DNA of 8,492 nucleotides from an uncultured Oscillospiraceae bacterium (GTDB taxonomy: Bacteria > Bacillota > Clostridia > Oscillospirales > Ruminococcaceae). A program made the position numbers and the translations under genes. This document shows, piece after piece, positions 1 to 5,567 of the stretch (positions are counted from its first letter, which is position 1; each line of letters starts with the position of its first letter). A model generated the notes under the pieces. That model did no database searches. It saw only the letters and a list, made by a program, of their open reading frames with translations, and was not told the DNA's origin. Where the stretch lies: the NCBI GenBank assembly GCA_910587465.1, contig CAJUMS010000103.1, forward strand, positions 1-8,492, given 5' to 3'.

Positions 1-1230
1 TATTTTTTCATTCCTGTTTTCTGCTTTGTGTTGCATTTACTTTTGCATTTGACGATTTCTATTGATGCTTTAGAGGAACTCCGTGAAAAAAGCTATGAAA
101 CAAGAAACGCTCGTATTGCGGATATTAAAGCAGTTGTTCAAGCGGAAATAGAAGCTGCCAACACTACAAAAGCCGAATATCAAAAAGAAATTGAAGAAAT
201 CGGAAAAATGGGCGTTACCGCTATGGCTCTTGAAGCGTTAGGAGAGGTGACAAAAAACCTTGACGGTGTAAATGTTCAGCTTGATTACCTGTATGATCTG
301 CTTAAAAAATTAGACGGACTTGAACAAGATATTACTTATAATGCCGAAGCAGATAAAAGCCTTTCGGACAAACTCCAAAACGAGATAGACTACTACAAGA
401 ATATCCTAGAAGCTGTTCAGATAGTGCGCGATAAATACTCGGAAGCCATTGACAAAGAAATAGACGCGCTTCAAGACAGCAAGGACGCATTGAAAGACGC
501 GAATGACGAACGGCAAAGAGAGATAGATCTCAGAGAGACTGCGATAGATCTTGAAAACGCCAAGAAGCGCAAGGCGTATGTGTATACCGAGGGCGATGGC
601 TTTAAGCAGGTTCGTGATGAAAAGGCTGTAAAAGAAGCGGAGGAAAAATACCGCGACGCCGTAACCGCCGTTCAGGAGGCAGAGATAGACAAGGAGATAA
701 AGCTCCGCGAGGATCAGAAAGAGGCGCTTGAGGAAAACACAAAGGCGCTTACCGAGCTTGAGCAGAACATTCAAAACGCTTTGACCGTTGAACAGGCTAA
801 AGCAGATCTTGATTTGTCCGATGAAAAAGAACTGCTGAATTTGCCGGCGGATGTACAAGAAAGCATCAAAAACGGGCTTGCCGACGCGATGACTCAGAAA
901 AACAACAAGGAGAACGAGGGGACAAAGCATAAGTCTGTCACATTTGAAGATGTCCTAAAATCTGTGGGGGCAAAGGTGTCGGCAGACGCACTTGAATCTG
1001 TGAAAAGCGATCTCGTGACCGCTACACAATACAAAGCGCAGAACTCGCTTGCAAACAGTCTCAAGCAAGCAACGGATGCAGCGGTTACAAATATAGTCAA
1101 CAACAACGGCAACACCATTAACAACCCCATATTCAATATTAACGGAGTTAATGACCCTAATCAAATAACAAAGGCAATCCATGACTATTTATGGGAAACA
1201 TTCGCCGGATTGGGAAATTCGGTTAAGTAA
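1..1230 (+). CDS. Probable phage tail tape-measure protein, C-terminal part (5' end outside window)
   Basis: The reading frame is open from the first base, so the true start lies upstream; the first possible start inside the window is GTG at 28. From about base 58 on, the product is very rich in Glu, Lys, Asp and Ala and looks like a long alpha-helical coiled coil. It then has a short segment with YVYTEGDGF and EKYRDAV, and ends in an Asn-rich stretch (NNNGNTINNP, FNINGVNDPN) and a short helix. This layout is typical of the C-terminal end of tape-measure or minor tail proteins of Firmicutes siphophages, which set tail length and line the tail tube. I recognise the pattern rather than a defined domain. 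A phage integrase lies two genes downstream, which supports the call. The first 19 codons are T-rich and encode mostly hydrophobic residues, unlike the rest, and may mark a junction or a frameshift. Confidence 0.6.
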   Translation, partial: YFFIPVFCFVLHLLLHLTISIDALEELREKSYETRNARIADIKAVVQAEIEAANTTKAEYQKEIEEIGKMGVTAMALEALGEVTKNLDGVNVQLDYLYDLLKKLDGLEQDITYNAEADKSLSDKLQNEIDYYKNILEAVQIVRDKYSEAIDKEIDALQDSKDALKDANDERQREIDLRETAIDLENAKKRKAYVYTEGDGFKQVRDEKAVKEAEEKYRDAVTAVQEAEIDKEIKLREDQKEALEENTKALTELEQNIQNALTVEQAKADLDLSDEKELLNLPADVQESIKNGLADAMTQKNNKENEGTKHKSVTFEDVLKSVGAKVSADALESVKSDLVTATQYKAQNSLANSLKQATDAAVTNIVNNNGNTINNPIFNINGVNDPNQITKAIHDYLWETFAGLGNSVK

Positions 1231-1245
1231 TTAGGTTTAATTAAA

Positions 1246-1289
1246 GCAATAGAGTATGTATGACTTTTTTGCCCTGCATACTCTATTGC
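1246..1289 (+). terminator. Long hairpin between the tail gene and the next gene; possible terminator or leader structure
   Basis: Arms 1246-1258 (GCAATAGAGTATG) and 1277-1289 (CATACTCTATTGC) are perfect 13-bp inverted repeats. One U-G and one A-U pair extend the stem to 15 bp, with a 14-nt loop that contains six T. It begins 16 nt after the tail-gene stop. The downstream side is only weakly T-rich (CGATTTTGG) and runs straight into the ribosome binding site GGAGGGG (1297-1303) of the next gene, so a leader or processing structure is as possible as a terminator. Confidence 0.45.
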
Positions 1290-1309
1290 CGATTTTGGAG
1301 GGGTTTTAT

Positions 1310-1831
1310 ATGAAGAACATTATATCGGGTGATATCCGAAAGCTCAAAATGAGCAACGGAAAAACACTTGAGAAGAATTTGCTTGAACAAGCCGACCTGC
1401 TGCGTGAGTTAATTCGTAAACATCTCATAGATTACAGGCGTTCCTTTTCTCCAAGCGAATATGTTCGAAGGGGAAATCTCGAAAACTCAATTGTCGCAGA
1501 CAGCACAGTTCAAATTGTTGGAAATCAGCTAAAGGTGTTTGTTTATTTTGACGAGAGCGCCAATCACCGTTCTGGATTTGGTGTATGGAGCGTTAGTGAC
1601 GGTCGAGGGAAGTACGATGACGACGATACAAATTTTGAGAGCGGAAGCAATGTAGATACCGCTTTGCTGCTAGATCAGGGGTATAAGGTACGAAAACCTG
1701 TTTGGTTCAAGGATATTGAATATTTCGGACATCGCGAGGGTGCTAAGTTCGTAGAAAAGGCTATAAATGAATTTAACAAAGTGAATTCTATGGGAATTAT
1801 ATTGAGCAATAGTGACATTATCATCAAGTGA
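1310..1831 (+). CDS. Hypothetical phage protein, 173 aa, possibly gp10-like structural
   Basis: ATG at 1310 is chosen because GGAGGGG lies 6 nt upstream; an in-frame ATG at 1256 would begin inside the hairpin and has no ribosome binding site. I do not recognise a named family. The product has a helical N-terminal third (LLEQADLLRELIRKHL), then an Arg-rich segment (YVRRGNLENSI), beta-type sequence (LKVFVYFDESA), an Asp-rich loop (YDDDDTNF), and a C-terminal half with ALLLDQGYKVRKPVWF and EGAKFVEKAINEFNK. The order 'Y-R-G-L-x-S-I, beta strands, L-L-x-x-G-Y, helix at the end' loosely resembles HK97 gp10-type head-tail or minor tail proteins, but this is only a shape resemblance. It sits between a tail gene and the integrase, so a phage structural or accessory role is likely. 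Confidence 0.5.
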   Translation: MKNIISGDIRKLKMSNGKTLEKNLLEQADLLRELIRKHLIDYRRSFSPSEYVRRGNLENSIVADSTVQIVGNQLKVFVYFDESANHRSGFGVWSVSDGRGKYDDDDTNFESGSNVDTALLLDQGYKVRKPVWFKDIEYFGHREGAKFVEKAINEFNKVNSMGIILSNSDIIIK

Positions 1832-1903
1832 CGGCGTGAGTTAATCACTTATAAAACAGAGATTTTATTTTCTGGAAGATGTTGTTCAGCACTGAAATTT
1901 CAC

Positions 1904-1932
1904 TTGCATTCTCTACATGAATATGATATAAT
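1904..1932 (+). promoter_or_regulatory. Sigma-A type promoter of the integrase gene
   Basis: TTGCAT at 1904-1909 and a perfect TATAAT at 1927-1932 are separated by 17 bp. TG at 1924-1925 makes an extended -10. Transcription would begin near 1939, leaving a leader of about 17 nt with the ribosome binding site AGAAGGTG. The integrase therefore appears to be expressed independently of the upstream phage genes. Confidence 0.75.
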
Positions 1933-1955
1933 AGACTCGGAAAGAAGGTGCAACA

Positions 1956-3092
1956 ATGCCAATAAACAAGACAAACAAAAAGAAAAACGGTCTGCAAGGC
2001 TATAGAGTTCGTGTTAATTACACTGATATGAACGGTAATCCACAACAGGTTGAGCGAATGGCTTATGGACTGTCAGAAGCACAGTTACTTGAGAAACAGC
2101 TCCTTATGGAGTTTAAAGAGCGCAAAGAAATTTCCAAATCCAAAATGACAATCAACCAACTTGTTGAAGAGTATGGGGAGTACCACAAAATCGAGGTCAA
2201 GGCATCATCACTTGACTCGATTATGAAGACACTCCGCCTGCGTGTTCAGCCGTATCTGGGCGAGTGCAGACTTGATAAACTGACACAGCCTAGACTTGCG
2301 GAATGGAAAGTAACCATAGGTAAGCAAGACTTGTCCGACGCCACGAAAAAGAACGCTTATTCAATATTCGTTGCCTTGCTGAACTATGCTGTAAAAATGC
2401 AATATATCCCCAAAAATCCGTTGGCAATACTTGGAAATTTTAAGGATAGCAGTGATGTAAGCAAGCAACCTCAAAAGCTACGTTATTACACATCTGAGCA
2501 ATTTCAAAAATATATTGCGACTGCTAAGAAACATTGCTCGACTGTAACCGATTGGGGATTTTATGTATTTTTCAACTTAGCATTCTTTACGGGATGCCGC
2601 AAAGGTGAGATAAATGCTTTGAAATGGTCTGATTTAGAGGGAGATACTCTCCATATACGGCGACAGATCACGCAAAAACTCAAAGGGCAGGACATTGAAA
2701 CTACACCCAAGACCAAGAGCAGTATAAGAGACCTGCAAGTTCCCAAGCCGTTAATGAAAATCCTCAAAGAACACAAAGTGCGTCAACGAGCAGCTACACC
2801 ATTGTTTACAGATGACTTTCGGATATGCGGCGGAGAAAGACCTTTGCGTGACACAACCATTGACAAGAAGAACCGACAGTTCGCCGATGAAGCAGATCTT
2901 CCCCGTATTACTATCCATAAATTTAGGCACAGCCACGCCTCGCTCCTTATCAATAATGGCATTGTAATTCAAGAGGTTTCACGGAGACTTGGACATAGCA
3001 CTGTTGAGCAAACATGGAACGTGTATTCACATCTCTATCCCAATCAGGAAGAAAAAGCACTTGAAATCCTCAATATAATCGAAGTAGAATGA
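1956..3092 (+). CDS. int: Tyrosine-family site-specific integrase of a prophage or integrative element
   Basis: The protein has 378 residues, a usual length for phage and Tn916-type integrases. Residues 1 to about 45 look like an arm-binding N-terminal domain (basic start, then GYRVRVNYTDMNGNPQQ). Residues about 65-165 form the SAM-like core-binding domain, and about 175-375 the catalytic domain. The visible catalytic set is complete: Arg215 in TGCRKGEI, Lys254 (or Lys252) in PKTKSSIR, His321 and Arg324 in HKFRHSH, His347 in RLGHS, and the nucleophile Tyr357 in NVYSHL. It therefore looks active. AAGGTG just before ATG supports the start. The gene ends 77 bp from the 3' end of a tRNA-Ser gene on the other strand, the expected attachment site. 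A pair of direct repeats follows the stop codon. Confidence 0.95.
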   Translation: MPINKTNKKKNGLQGYRVRVNYTDMNGNPQQVERMAYGLSEAQLLEKQLLMEFKERKEISKSKMTINQLVEEYGEYHKIEVKASSLDSIMKTLRLRVQPYLGECRLDKLTQPRLAEWKVTIGKQDLSDATKKNAYSIFVALLNYAVKMQYIPKNPLAILGNFKDSSDVSKQPQKLRYYTSEQFQKYIATAKKHCSTVTDWGFYVFFNLAFFTGCRKGEINALKWSDLEGDTLHIRRQITQKLKGQDIETTPKTKSSIRDLQVPKPLMKILKEHKVRQRAATPLFTDDFRICGGERPLRDTTIDKKNRQFADEADLPRITIHKFRHSHASLLINNGIVIQEVSRRLGHSTVEQTWNVYSHLYPNQEEKALEILNIIEVE

Positions 3093-3109
3093 ATAAAAAC
3101 GACAAAAAT

Positions 3110-3127
3110 CGGGGATTTTTCGGGGAT
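3110..3127 (+). repeat. Two CGGGGAT direct repeats, one helical turn apart, between int and the tRNA
   Basis: CGGGGAT occurs at 3110-3116 and 3121-3127, an 11-bp period, flanked by A- and T-runs. They lie between the integrase stop and the presumed attachment site. Their phasing and position would suit arm-type integrase or excisionase binding sites; this is an inference. Confidence 0.4.
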
Positions 3128-3162
3128 AAAAAGAAACAAACCGCATTGTAATGCGGTTTGTT
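3125..3162 (-). terminator. Rho-independent terminator of the tRNA-Ser gene
   Basis: AACAAACCGCAT (3135-3146) and ATGCGGTTTGTT (3151-3162) form a perfect 12-bp stem with a 4-nt loop. On the minus strand the stem is followed by TTTCTTTTT. It starts 7 nt after the tRNA CCA end. The symmetric stem could also stop integrase transcripts coming from the left, but that side lacks a T-run. Confidence 0.8.
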
Positions 3163-3169
3163 CTATATC

Positions 3170-3205
3170 TGGCGGAAAGAGAGGGATTCGAACCCTCGAA
3201 CGGGT
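3170..3205. other. Probable attachment site (right or left att) at the tRNA-Ser 3' end
   Basis: Tyrosine integrases of this type commonly use the T-arm and acceptor 3' end of a tRNA as attachment core. Here the integrase lies beside the 3' end of tRNA-Ser with phage genes beyond it. The exact core cannot be set because the partner copy lies outside the window. Confidence 0.4.
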
Positions 3206-3261
3206 ATTAGCCGTTACACGATTTCCAATCGTGCGCCTTAGACCAGCTCAGCCATCTTTCC
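3170..3261 (-). tRNA. tRNA-Ser (anticodon GGA)
   Basis: Read on the minus strand, the 92-nt gene folds as a class II tRNA. The acceptor stem is GGAAAGA with TCTTTCC, followed by an encoded G-CCA end. The anticodon stem is CACGA with TCGTG and the loop is TTGGAAA, giving anticodon GGA, which reads UCC and UCU. The long variable arm pairs AACGG with CCGTT, and the T arm is GAGGG-TTCGAAT-CCCTC. The anticodon and long variable arm identify serine. Its 3' end faces the integrase, so it is the probable integration target; the gene is intact after integration. Confidence 0.97.
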
Positions 3262-3280
3262 ACATTTATTTGACTATAAT

Positions 3281-3309
3281 ATTATATCATATCTCCCGAA
3301 ATTTGTCAA
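3281..3309 (-). promoter_or_regulatory. Sigma-A promoter of tRNA-Ser
   Basis: On the minus strand a perfect TTGACA (3309-3304) and a perfect TATAAT (3286-3281) are separated by 17 bp, with TG one base before the -10. The predicted start is about 12 nt before the tRNA 5' end. It is a full consensus promoter, as expected for a stable RNA gene. Confidence 0.85.
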
Positions 3310-3312
3310 GTA

Positions 3313-3351
3313 CTTTTTTAAAAAAATATGTAAAGCCGGGTTGCCCCGGCT
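3313..3351 (-). terminator. Terminator of the Asn/Gln-rich peptide gene
   Basis: On the minus strand AGCCGGG (3351-3345), loop GCAA (3344-3341) and CCCGGCT (3340-3334) form a 7-bp GC-rich stem closed by a GNRA tetraloop. It is followed by TTTACATATTTTTTT. It begins 4 nt after the stop codon and separates the sporulation cluster from the tRNA promoter. Confidence 0.85.
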
Positions 3352-3355
3352 CATA

Positions 3356-3454
3356 TCAGCGCTTGTTCTGGTTAGACTGGTTGGACTGGTTCTGCTGATT
3401 CTGGTTAGACTGATTCTGCTGATTCTGCTGGTTCTGATTATTCTGATTAGACAT
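3356..3454 (-). CDS. 32-aa Asn/Gln/Ser-rich small protein, likely spore-associated
   Basis: The product has 32 residues. After Met it uses only Asn, Gln and Ser until a final Lys-Arg, beginning MSNQNNQNQQNQQNQ and ending SNQSNQNKR. Evidence that it is a real gene: AGGAGGAACT stands 5 nt before the ATG, a strong terminator begins 4 nt after the stop, and a sigma-G-like sequence lies upstream. Every Gln is CAG while Asn alternates AAT and AAC, so the repeat probably grew by unit duplication. It follows spmA, spmB and a DUF2508-like gene on the same strand. Asn/Gln richness recalls gamma-type small acid-soluble spore proteins, but the characteristic sequence of that family is not visible, so a spore role is inferred. 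No membrane segment or signal peptide is present; the chain should be disordered. Confidence 0.75.
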   Translation of the reverse strand: MSNQNNQNQQNQQNQSNQNQQNQSNQSNQNKR

Positions 3455-3514
3455 AATTAGTTCCTCCTGTGAACGATATCACATTATTTATTGCGGTTTT
3501 ATCTGCCGCAGTCA

Positions 3515-3544
3515 TATTTTGTGCGGAAATTTGTCCAATATTCA
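3515..3544 (-). promoter_or_regulatory. Possible sigma-G (forespore) promoter of the Asn/Gln-rich gene
   Basis: On the minus strand TGAATA (3544-3539) and CAAAATA (3521-3515) are separated by 17 bp. The sigma-G consensus known from Bacillus is close to TGAATA-N17/18-CATNNTA, so the -35 is complete and the -10 has one mismatch at a conserved position. It lies in the 102-bp gap before the gene, about 60 bp from the ATG. No good sigma-A promoter is visible there. Confidence 0.4.
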
Positions 3545-3556
3545 AGAATGTAAAAA

Positions 3557-3814
3557 TTATTTTTTTGTACGTTCATGCAGCTCCAACGTGATACCTTCGA
3601 CACGCGCATCACGGTATAACTGCTCGAGACGGCAAAGCACAGCGTTCTCCTCGTAAATTAGCGCATCAATCGATGCAGCATCAGTCACGTTGTCGAAATT
3701 TGCGCGGATATCGGCTAAGCGCTCTGTCAACTCGCCGCATTCACGCGCAAACGTTTTCTTGCGAATATCCTCACTTGTTTCTTCATTTTTTGACAGTAAA
3801 TCCGTAATTTTCAT
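3557..3814 (-). CDS. DUF2508 (YaaL-like) small protein, 85 aa
   Basis: The product is an 85-residue soluble, charged, mostly helical protein without signal peptide or membrane segment. The core FDNVTDAASIDALIYEENA (about 40-58) followed by RLEQLYRDARVEGI fits DUF2508/YaaL: a helix, then F-x-x-V-T-D, then I-D-x-x-I-Y-E-x-N-A, then a final helix ending in A-R-x-x-G-I. The family has no established biochemical function; in Bacillus subtilis yaaL lies near recR and bofA. Here the gene follows spmB by 60 bp. GGGAGG stands 5 nt before the ATG, but these bases are in the 3' arm of a hairpin, so translation may be controlled. Family assignment is from pattern recognition. Confidence 0.6.
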   Translation of the reverse strand: MKITDLLSKNEETSEDIRKKTFARECGELTERLADIRANFDNVTDAASIDALIYEENAVLCRLEQLYRDARVEGITLELHERTKK

Positions 3815-3820
3815 ATTAAC

Positions 3821-3866
3821 CTCCCGAATATTTACAATCGTTCTGCTTGTACATTATATTCGGGAG
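3821..3866 (-). promoter_or_regulatory. Hairpin that sequesters the ribosome binding site of the DUF2508-like gene
   Basis: CTCCCGAATAT (minus strand 3866-3856) pairs perfectly with ATATTCGGGAG (3831-3821). An inner TACAA/TTGTA pairing extends the structure around a 9-nt loop. The 3' arm contains the GGGAG of the Shine-Dalgarno sequence that precedes ATG 3814. There is no T-run after the stem, so a terminator is unlikely. Confidence 0.6.
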
Positions 3867-3874
3867 CAAAGCAT

Positions 3875-4399
3875 TTAATTACCGAAAAAGACAAAAACAG
3901 TAAAACCGCAAACTATCCATGCTGTCAGATCAGCAGTCAGCGCTGCGGGAACGGCATAGCGTGTTTTTTTCACCTTTACCGCCGAGAAGTAGACTGCAAC
4001 AGTATAGAACGTTGTCTCTGACGAACCTATCAGTACTGCCGCGACGCGTTCCGCAAATGTGTCCGAACCGACTGTCGCGGCGATCTCATTATACACCGCC
4101 ATAGCTCCGCTGCCCGAAAAAGGACGCAAGATCACCAGCGGCACGACCTCAGACGGAAACCCTATCGCACTGCAAAGCGGCTTCAGCAGCGTAGTCAATG
4201 CCTCGACCGCTCCACTTGCTCTGAACATTCCGATACACACGAGCAACAACACCAACGCAGGCAGGATATCTATACAGGTTTTCATGCCGTCCGCGGCACC
4301 CTCACAGAATGCTTCGAACACATCCACGCGTTTAATCGCAGCGTAAACAAACACCGCCACGGCTATCGACGGGATTATCCAGTCAGTAAAATCTCTCAA
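3875..4399 (-). CDS. spmB: Spore maturation protein SpmB
   Basis: The product has 174 residues, close to Bacillus SpmB. It is an integral membrane protein of the nucleoside-recognition/Gate family with hydrophobic segments around 7-22, 43-60 and 157-172. The family motifs RPFSGSGAM (92-100) and GSSETTFY (125-132) are clear. With SpmA it acts in late sporulation, in spore core dehydration and heat resistance; its substrate is not established. The start is TTG at 4399, preceded by GAGGGG, because its first residues match the family start (RDFTDWIIPS) and it overlaps the spmA stop by 4 bp (TTGA). That overlap implies translational coupling. Longer upstream starts only re-read spmA in another frame. 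Confidence 0.93.
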   Translation of the reverse strand: MRDFTDWIIPSIAVAVFVYAAIKRVDVFEAFCEGAADGMKTCIDILPALVLLLVCIGMFRASGAVEALTTLLKPLCSAIGFPSEVVPLVILRPFSGSGAMAVYNEIAATVGSDTFAERVAAVLIGSSETTFYTVAVYFSAVKVKKTRYAVPAALTADLTAWIVCGFTVFVFFGN

Positions 4400-4986
4400 T
4401 GCTCTCCCCTCTTTCGGGATATCCTGCCCATGATCTTCGCCGCGATCACAGCAACTATCGCCGCATACACAGACACTATCCACACACACGGCAGGATATC
4501 GAACGGATTTTCCGCGCCGTTTGCGGTGCGGAGAGCCGCCGCTGTGGCGGGAATTATCTGCAAACTCGCGGTGTTGAGGACTGCAAGAAGTATCATATTA
4601 TCGGTAGCATGCTCTTGGGCGTGCTCAATTTCGGATAGCTCACGCATCGCGGCTATACCGAGGGGGGTGGACGCATTACCCAAACCAAGAATATTCGCAG
4701 CAAGGTTCATCGTTATCAATCCAACCGCCTTGCTCCCCTTAGGCACTCCGCGGAACAATGCGCAAACCACAGGCGACAGCAGCCGCGCAAGCTTCTCGGT
4801 CAGTCCCGCACGCTCGGCAACCCTCATCAGTCCACACCAGAAGCACATGATACCGCACAGCGAAATCACTAATTCCACTGCCTCACCAGACTTGGAAATT
4901 ATGCTAGAGGAAAGCTCTGACATTTTCCCGTTGACCGCAGCGAAAATCAACGATATTATGGGAATAACCACCAAAATTACTTTCAT
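4396..4986 (-). CDS. spmA: Spore maturation protein SpmA
   Basis: The product has 196 residues, the usual SpmA length. It begins with a membrane segment (VILVVIPIISLIFAAVNGK) and has further hydrophobic segments around 36-55 and 165-185. The central signature ANILGLGNASTPLGIAAM (about 97-114) is characteristic of SpmA and the nucleoside-recognition domain. It acts with SpmB in the developing spore. The ATG at 4986 is the only sensible start, since a stop codon directly precedes it; AAAGGGGAAA lies about 12 nt upstream, a rather long spacing. It heads the cluster and is divergent from the AbrB-type gene. I see no convincing sigma-E or sigma-A promoter in the 110 bp upstream. Confidence 0.95.
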   Translation of the reverse strand: MKVILVVIPIISLIFAAVNGKMSELSSSIISKSGEAVELVISLCGIMCFWCGLMRVAERAGLTEKLARLLSPVVCALFRGVPKGSKAVGLITMNLAANILGLGNASTPLGIAAMRELSEIEHAQEHATDNMILLAVLNTASLQIIPATAAALRTANGAENPFDILPCVWIVSVYAAIVAVIAAKIMGRISRKRGEH

Positions 4987-5096
4987 TTACCAATATTTCC
5001 CCTTTATTACCTTGTAAATATACACCATTTCTGACAAAAAATTACAATTTTTGCTGGATAAATCCCACAAATTTAAAAAGATGTGTACTAAAAAAT

Positions 5097-5125
5097 TTGA
5101 CAAAATTGTCGTTATATGGTATAAT
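5097..5125 (+). promoter_or_regulatory. Sigma-A promoter of the AbrB-type regulator gene
   Basis: TTGACA (5097-5102) and TATAAT (5120-5125) are both perfect and 17 bp apart, with TG one base before the -10. The predicted leader is about 42 nt. Expression should be strong unless repressed. Confidence 0.85.
5099..5110. promoter_or_regulatory. Inverted repeat over the -35 box: possible operator
   Basis: GACAA (5099-5103) and TTGTC (5106-5110) are perfect inverted arms around AA. They overlap the -35 of the regulator promoter. AbrB-type proteins often repress their own gene, so autoregulation is plausible; the arms are short and could be chance. Confidence 0.3.
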
Positions 5126-5173
5126 TAAAGGTGAAGACGAGAGCATCGGATTTTTGGCAAGGGAGGAAACGAA

Positions 5174-5434
5174 ATGGTTAAATCTACCGGTATAGTGCGC
5201 AAAGTTGACGAGCTTGGCAGAATTGTTATTCCGATTGAGCTGCGAAGAAATTTGGACATTGACGAGAAAGATAGTCTTGAAATTTACGTCGAGGACGATC
5301 ATATTATTTTGAAAAAATATTCGCCCGCATGTGCATTTTGTTCCAACGCAAGTGGCATAACGGTTTTCAAGGGTCGCAACATTTGCCGTGACTGCTTGGC
5401 AGAGCTGAGCGAAATGCAGAAAATCGCCCAGTAA
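5174..5434 (+). CDS. AbrB/SpoVT-family transition-state regulator with C-terminal cysteine ribbon
   Basis: The product has 86 residues. Residues 1-49 are a near-canonical AbrB swapped-hairpin DNA-binding domain (TGIVRKVDELGRIVIPIELRR, then LEIYVEDDHIILKKY). Such proteins bind AT-rich promoters as dimers or tetramers and control the shift from growth to sporulation and related states. The C-terminal part differs from Bacillus AbrB: Cys53-x2-Cys56, then Cys71-x2-Cys74, a probable zinc-binding ribbon of a type often seen in clostridial relatives. GGGAGG stands 7 nt before the ATG. The gene is divergent from spmA, so it may influence the sporulation cluster. Whether it is AbrB, Abh or SpoVT in function cannot be told from sequence, so no symbol is given. 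Confidence 0.92.
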   Translation: MVKSTGIVRKVDELGRIVIPIELRRNLDIDEKDSLEIYVEDDHIILKKYSPACAFCSNASGITVFKGRNICRDCLAELSEMQKIAQ

Positions 5435-5437
5435 CTC

Positions 5438-5467
5438 AAAACCGCCGTACCTTTCGGCGGTTTTGCC
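5438..5467 (+). terminator. Terminator of the AbrB-type gene
   Basis: AAAACCGCCG (5438-5447) pairs with CGGCGGTTTT (5455-5464) around a 7-nt loop, starting 3 nt after the stop codon. The T-run lies partly inside the stem and is short. Confidence 0.8.
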
Positions 5468-5478
5468 TTATAAAGTAT

Positions 5479-5516
5479 ATGCCGTGTGGTCAAAGAAAAT
5501 GACTGCGCGGCATTTT
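5479..5516 (+). terminator. Second plus-strand terminator downstream of the AbrB-type gene
   Basis: ATGCCGTGTGGTCA (5479-5492) pairs with TGACTGCGCGGCAT (5500-5513) over 14 bp, including three G-U pairs, with a 7-nt loop AAGAAAA and then TTTT. The G-U pairs form only in plus-strand RNA; in minus-strand RNA they become A-C mismatches. This fixes the likely direction. Confidence 0.6.
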
Positions 5517-5524
5517 ATCATTGT

Positions 5525-5567
5525 TAAATAAAAAATGTGGTGTCAAGCACATTCGCTCGACACCACA
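5525..5567 (-). terminator. Terminator of the large surface-protein gene
   Basis: On the minus strand TGTGGTGTCGAGC (5567-5555) pairs with GCTTGACACCACA (5548-5536), a 13-bp stem with one G-U pair and a 6-nt loop, followed by TTTTTATTT. A smaller hairpin (5582-5597, TACGCT/AGCGTA) lies between the stop codon and this terminator. Confidence 0.88.

Noticed and set aside
3293..3300. CTCCCGAA in the tRNA promoter, also present in the 3821-3866 hairpin arm
   Set aside because: An 8-base match in a window this size is not strong evidence of a shared element, and the spacer position has no clear function.
3362..3454. The CTG-rich plus-strand repeat as a CRISPR or simple satellite
   Set aside because: The unit is 3-6 bp without spacers, and the minus strand has a complete gene context, so it is explained by an Asn/Gln-rich coding sequence.
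4400..4489. N-terminal extension of SpmB with several Cys
   Set aside because: This stretch is the 3' part of spmA read in another frame. TTG 4399 has GAGGGG upstream and begins where the family begins.
4430..5017. Plus-strand open frames opposite spmA and spmB
   Set aside because: spmA and spmB match well-known families with complete motifs on the minus strand; the opposite frames have no start signals and no recognisable features.
4987..5096. A sigma-E or sigma-A promoter for spmA
   Set aside because: Only weak matches with poor spacing were found (for example TTGTAA and TATATT, 19 bp apart), so none is reported.
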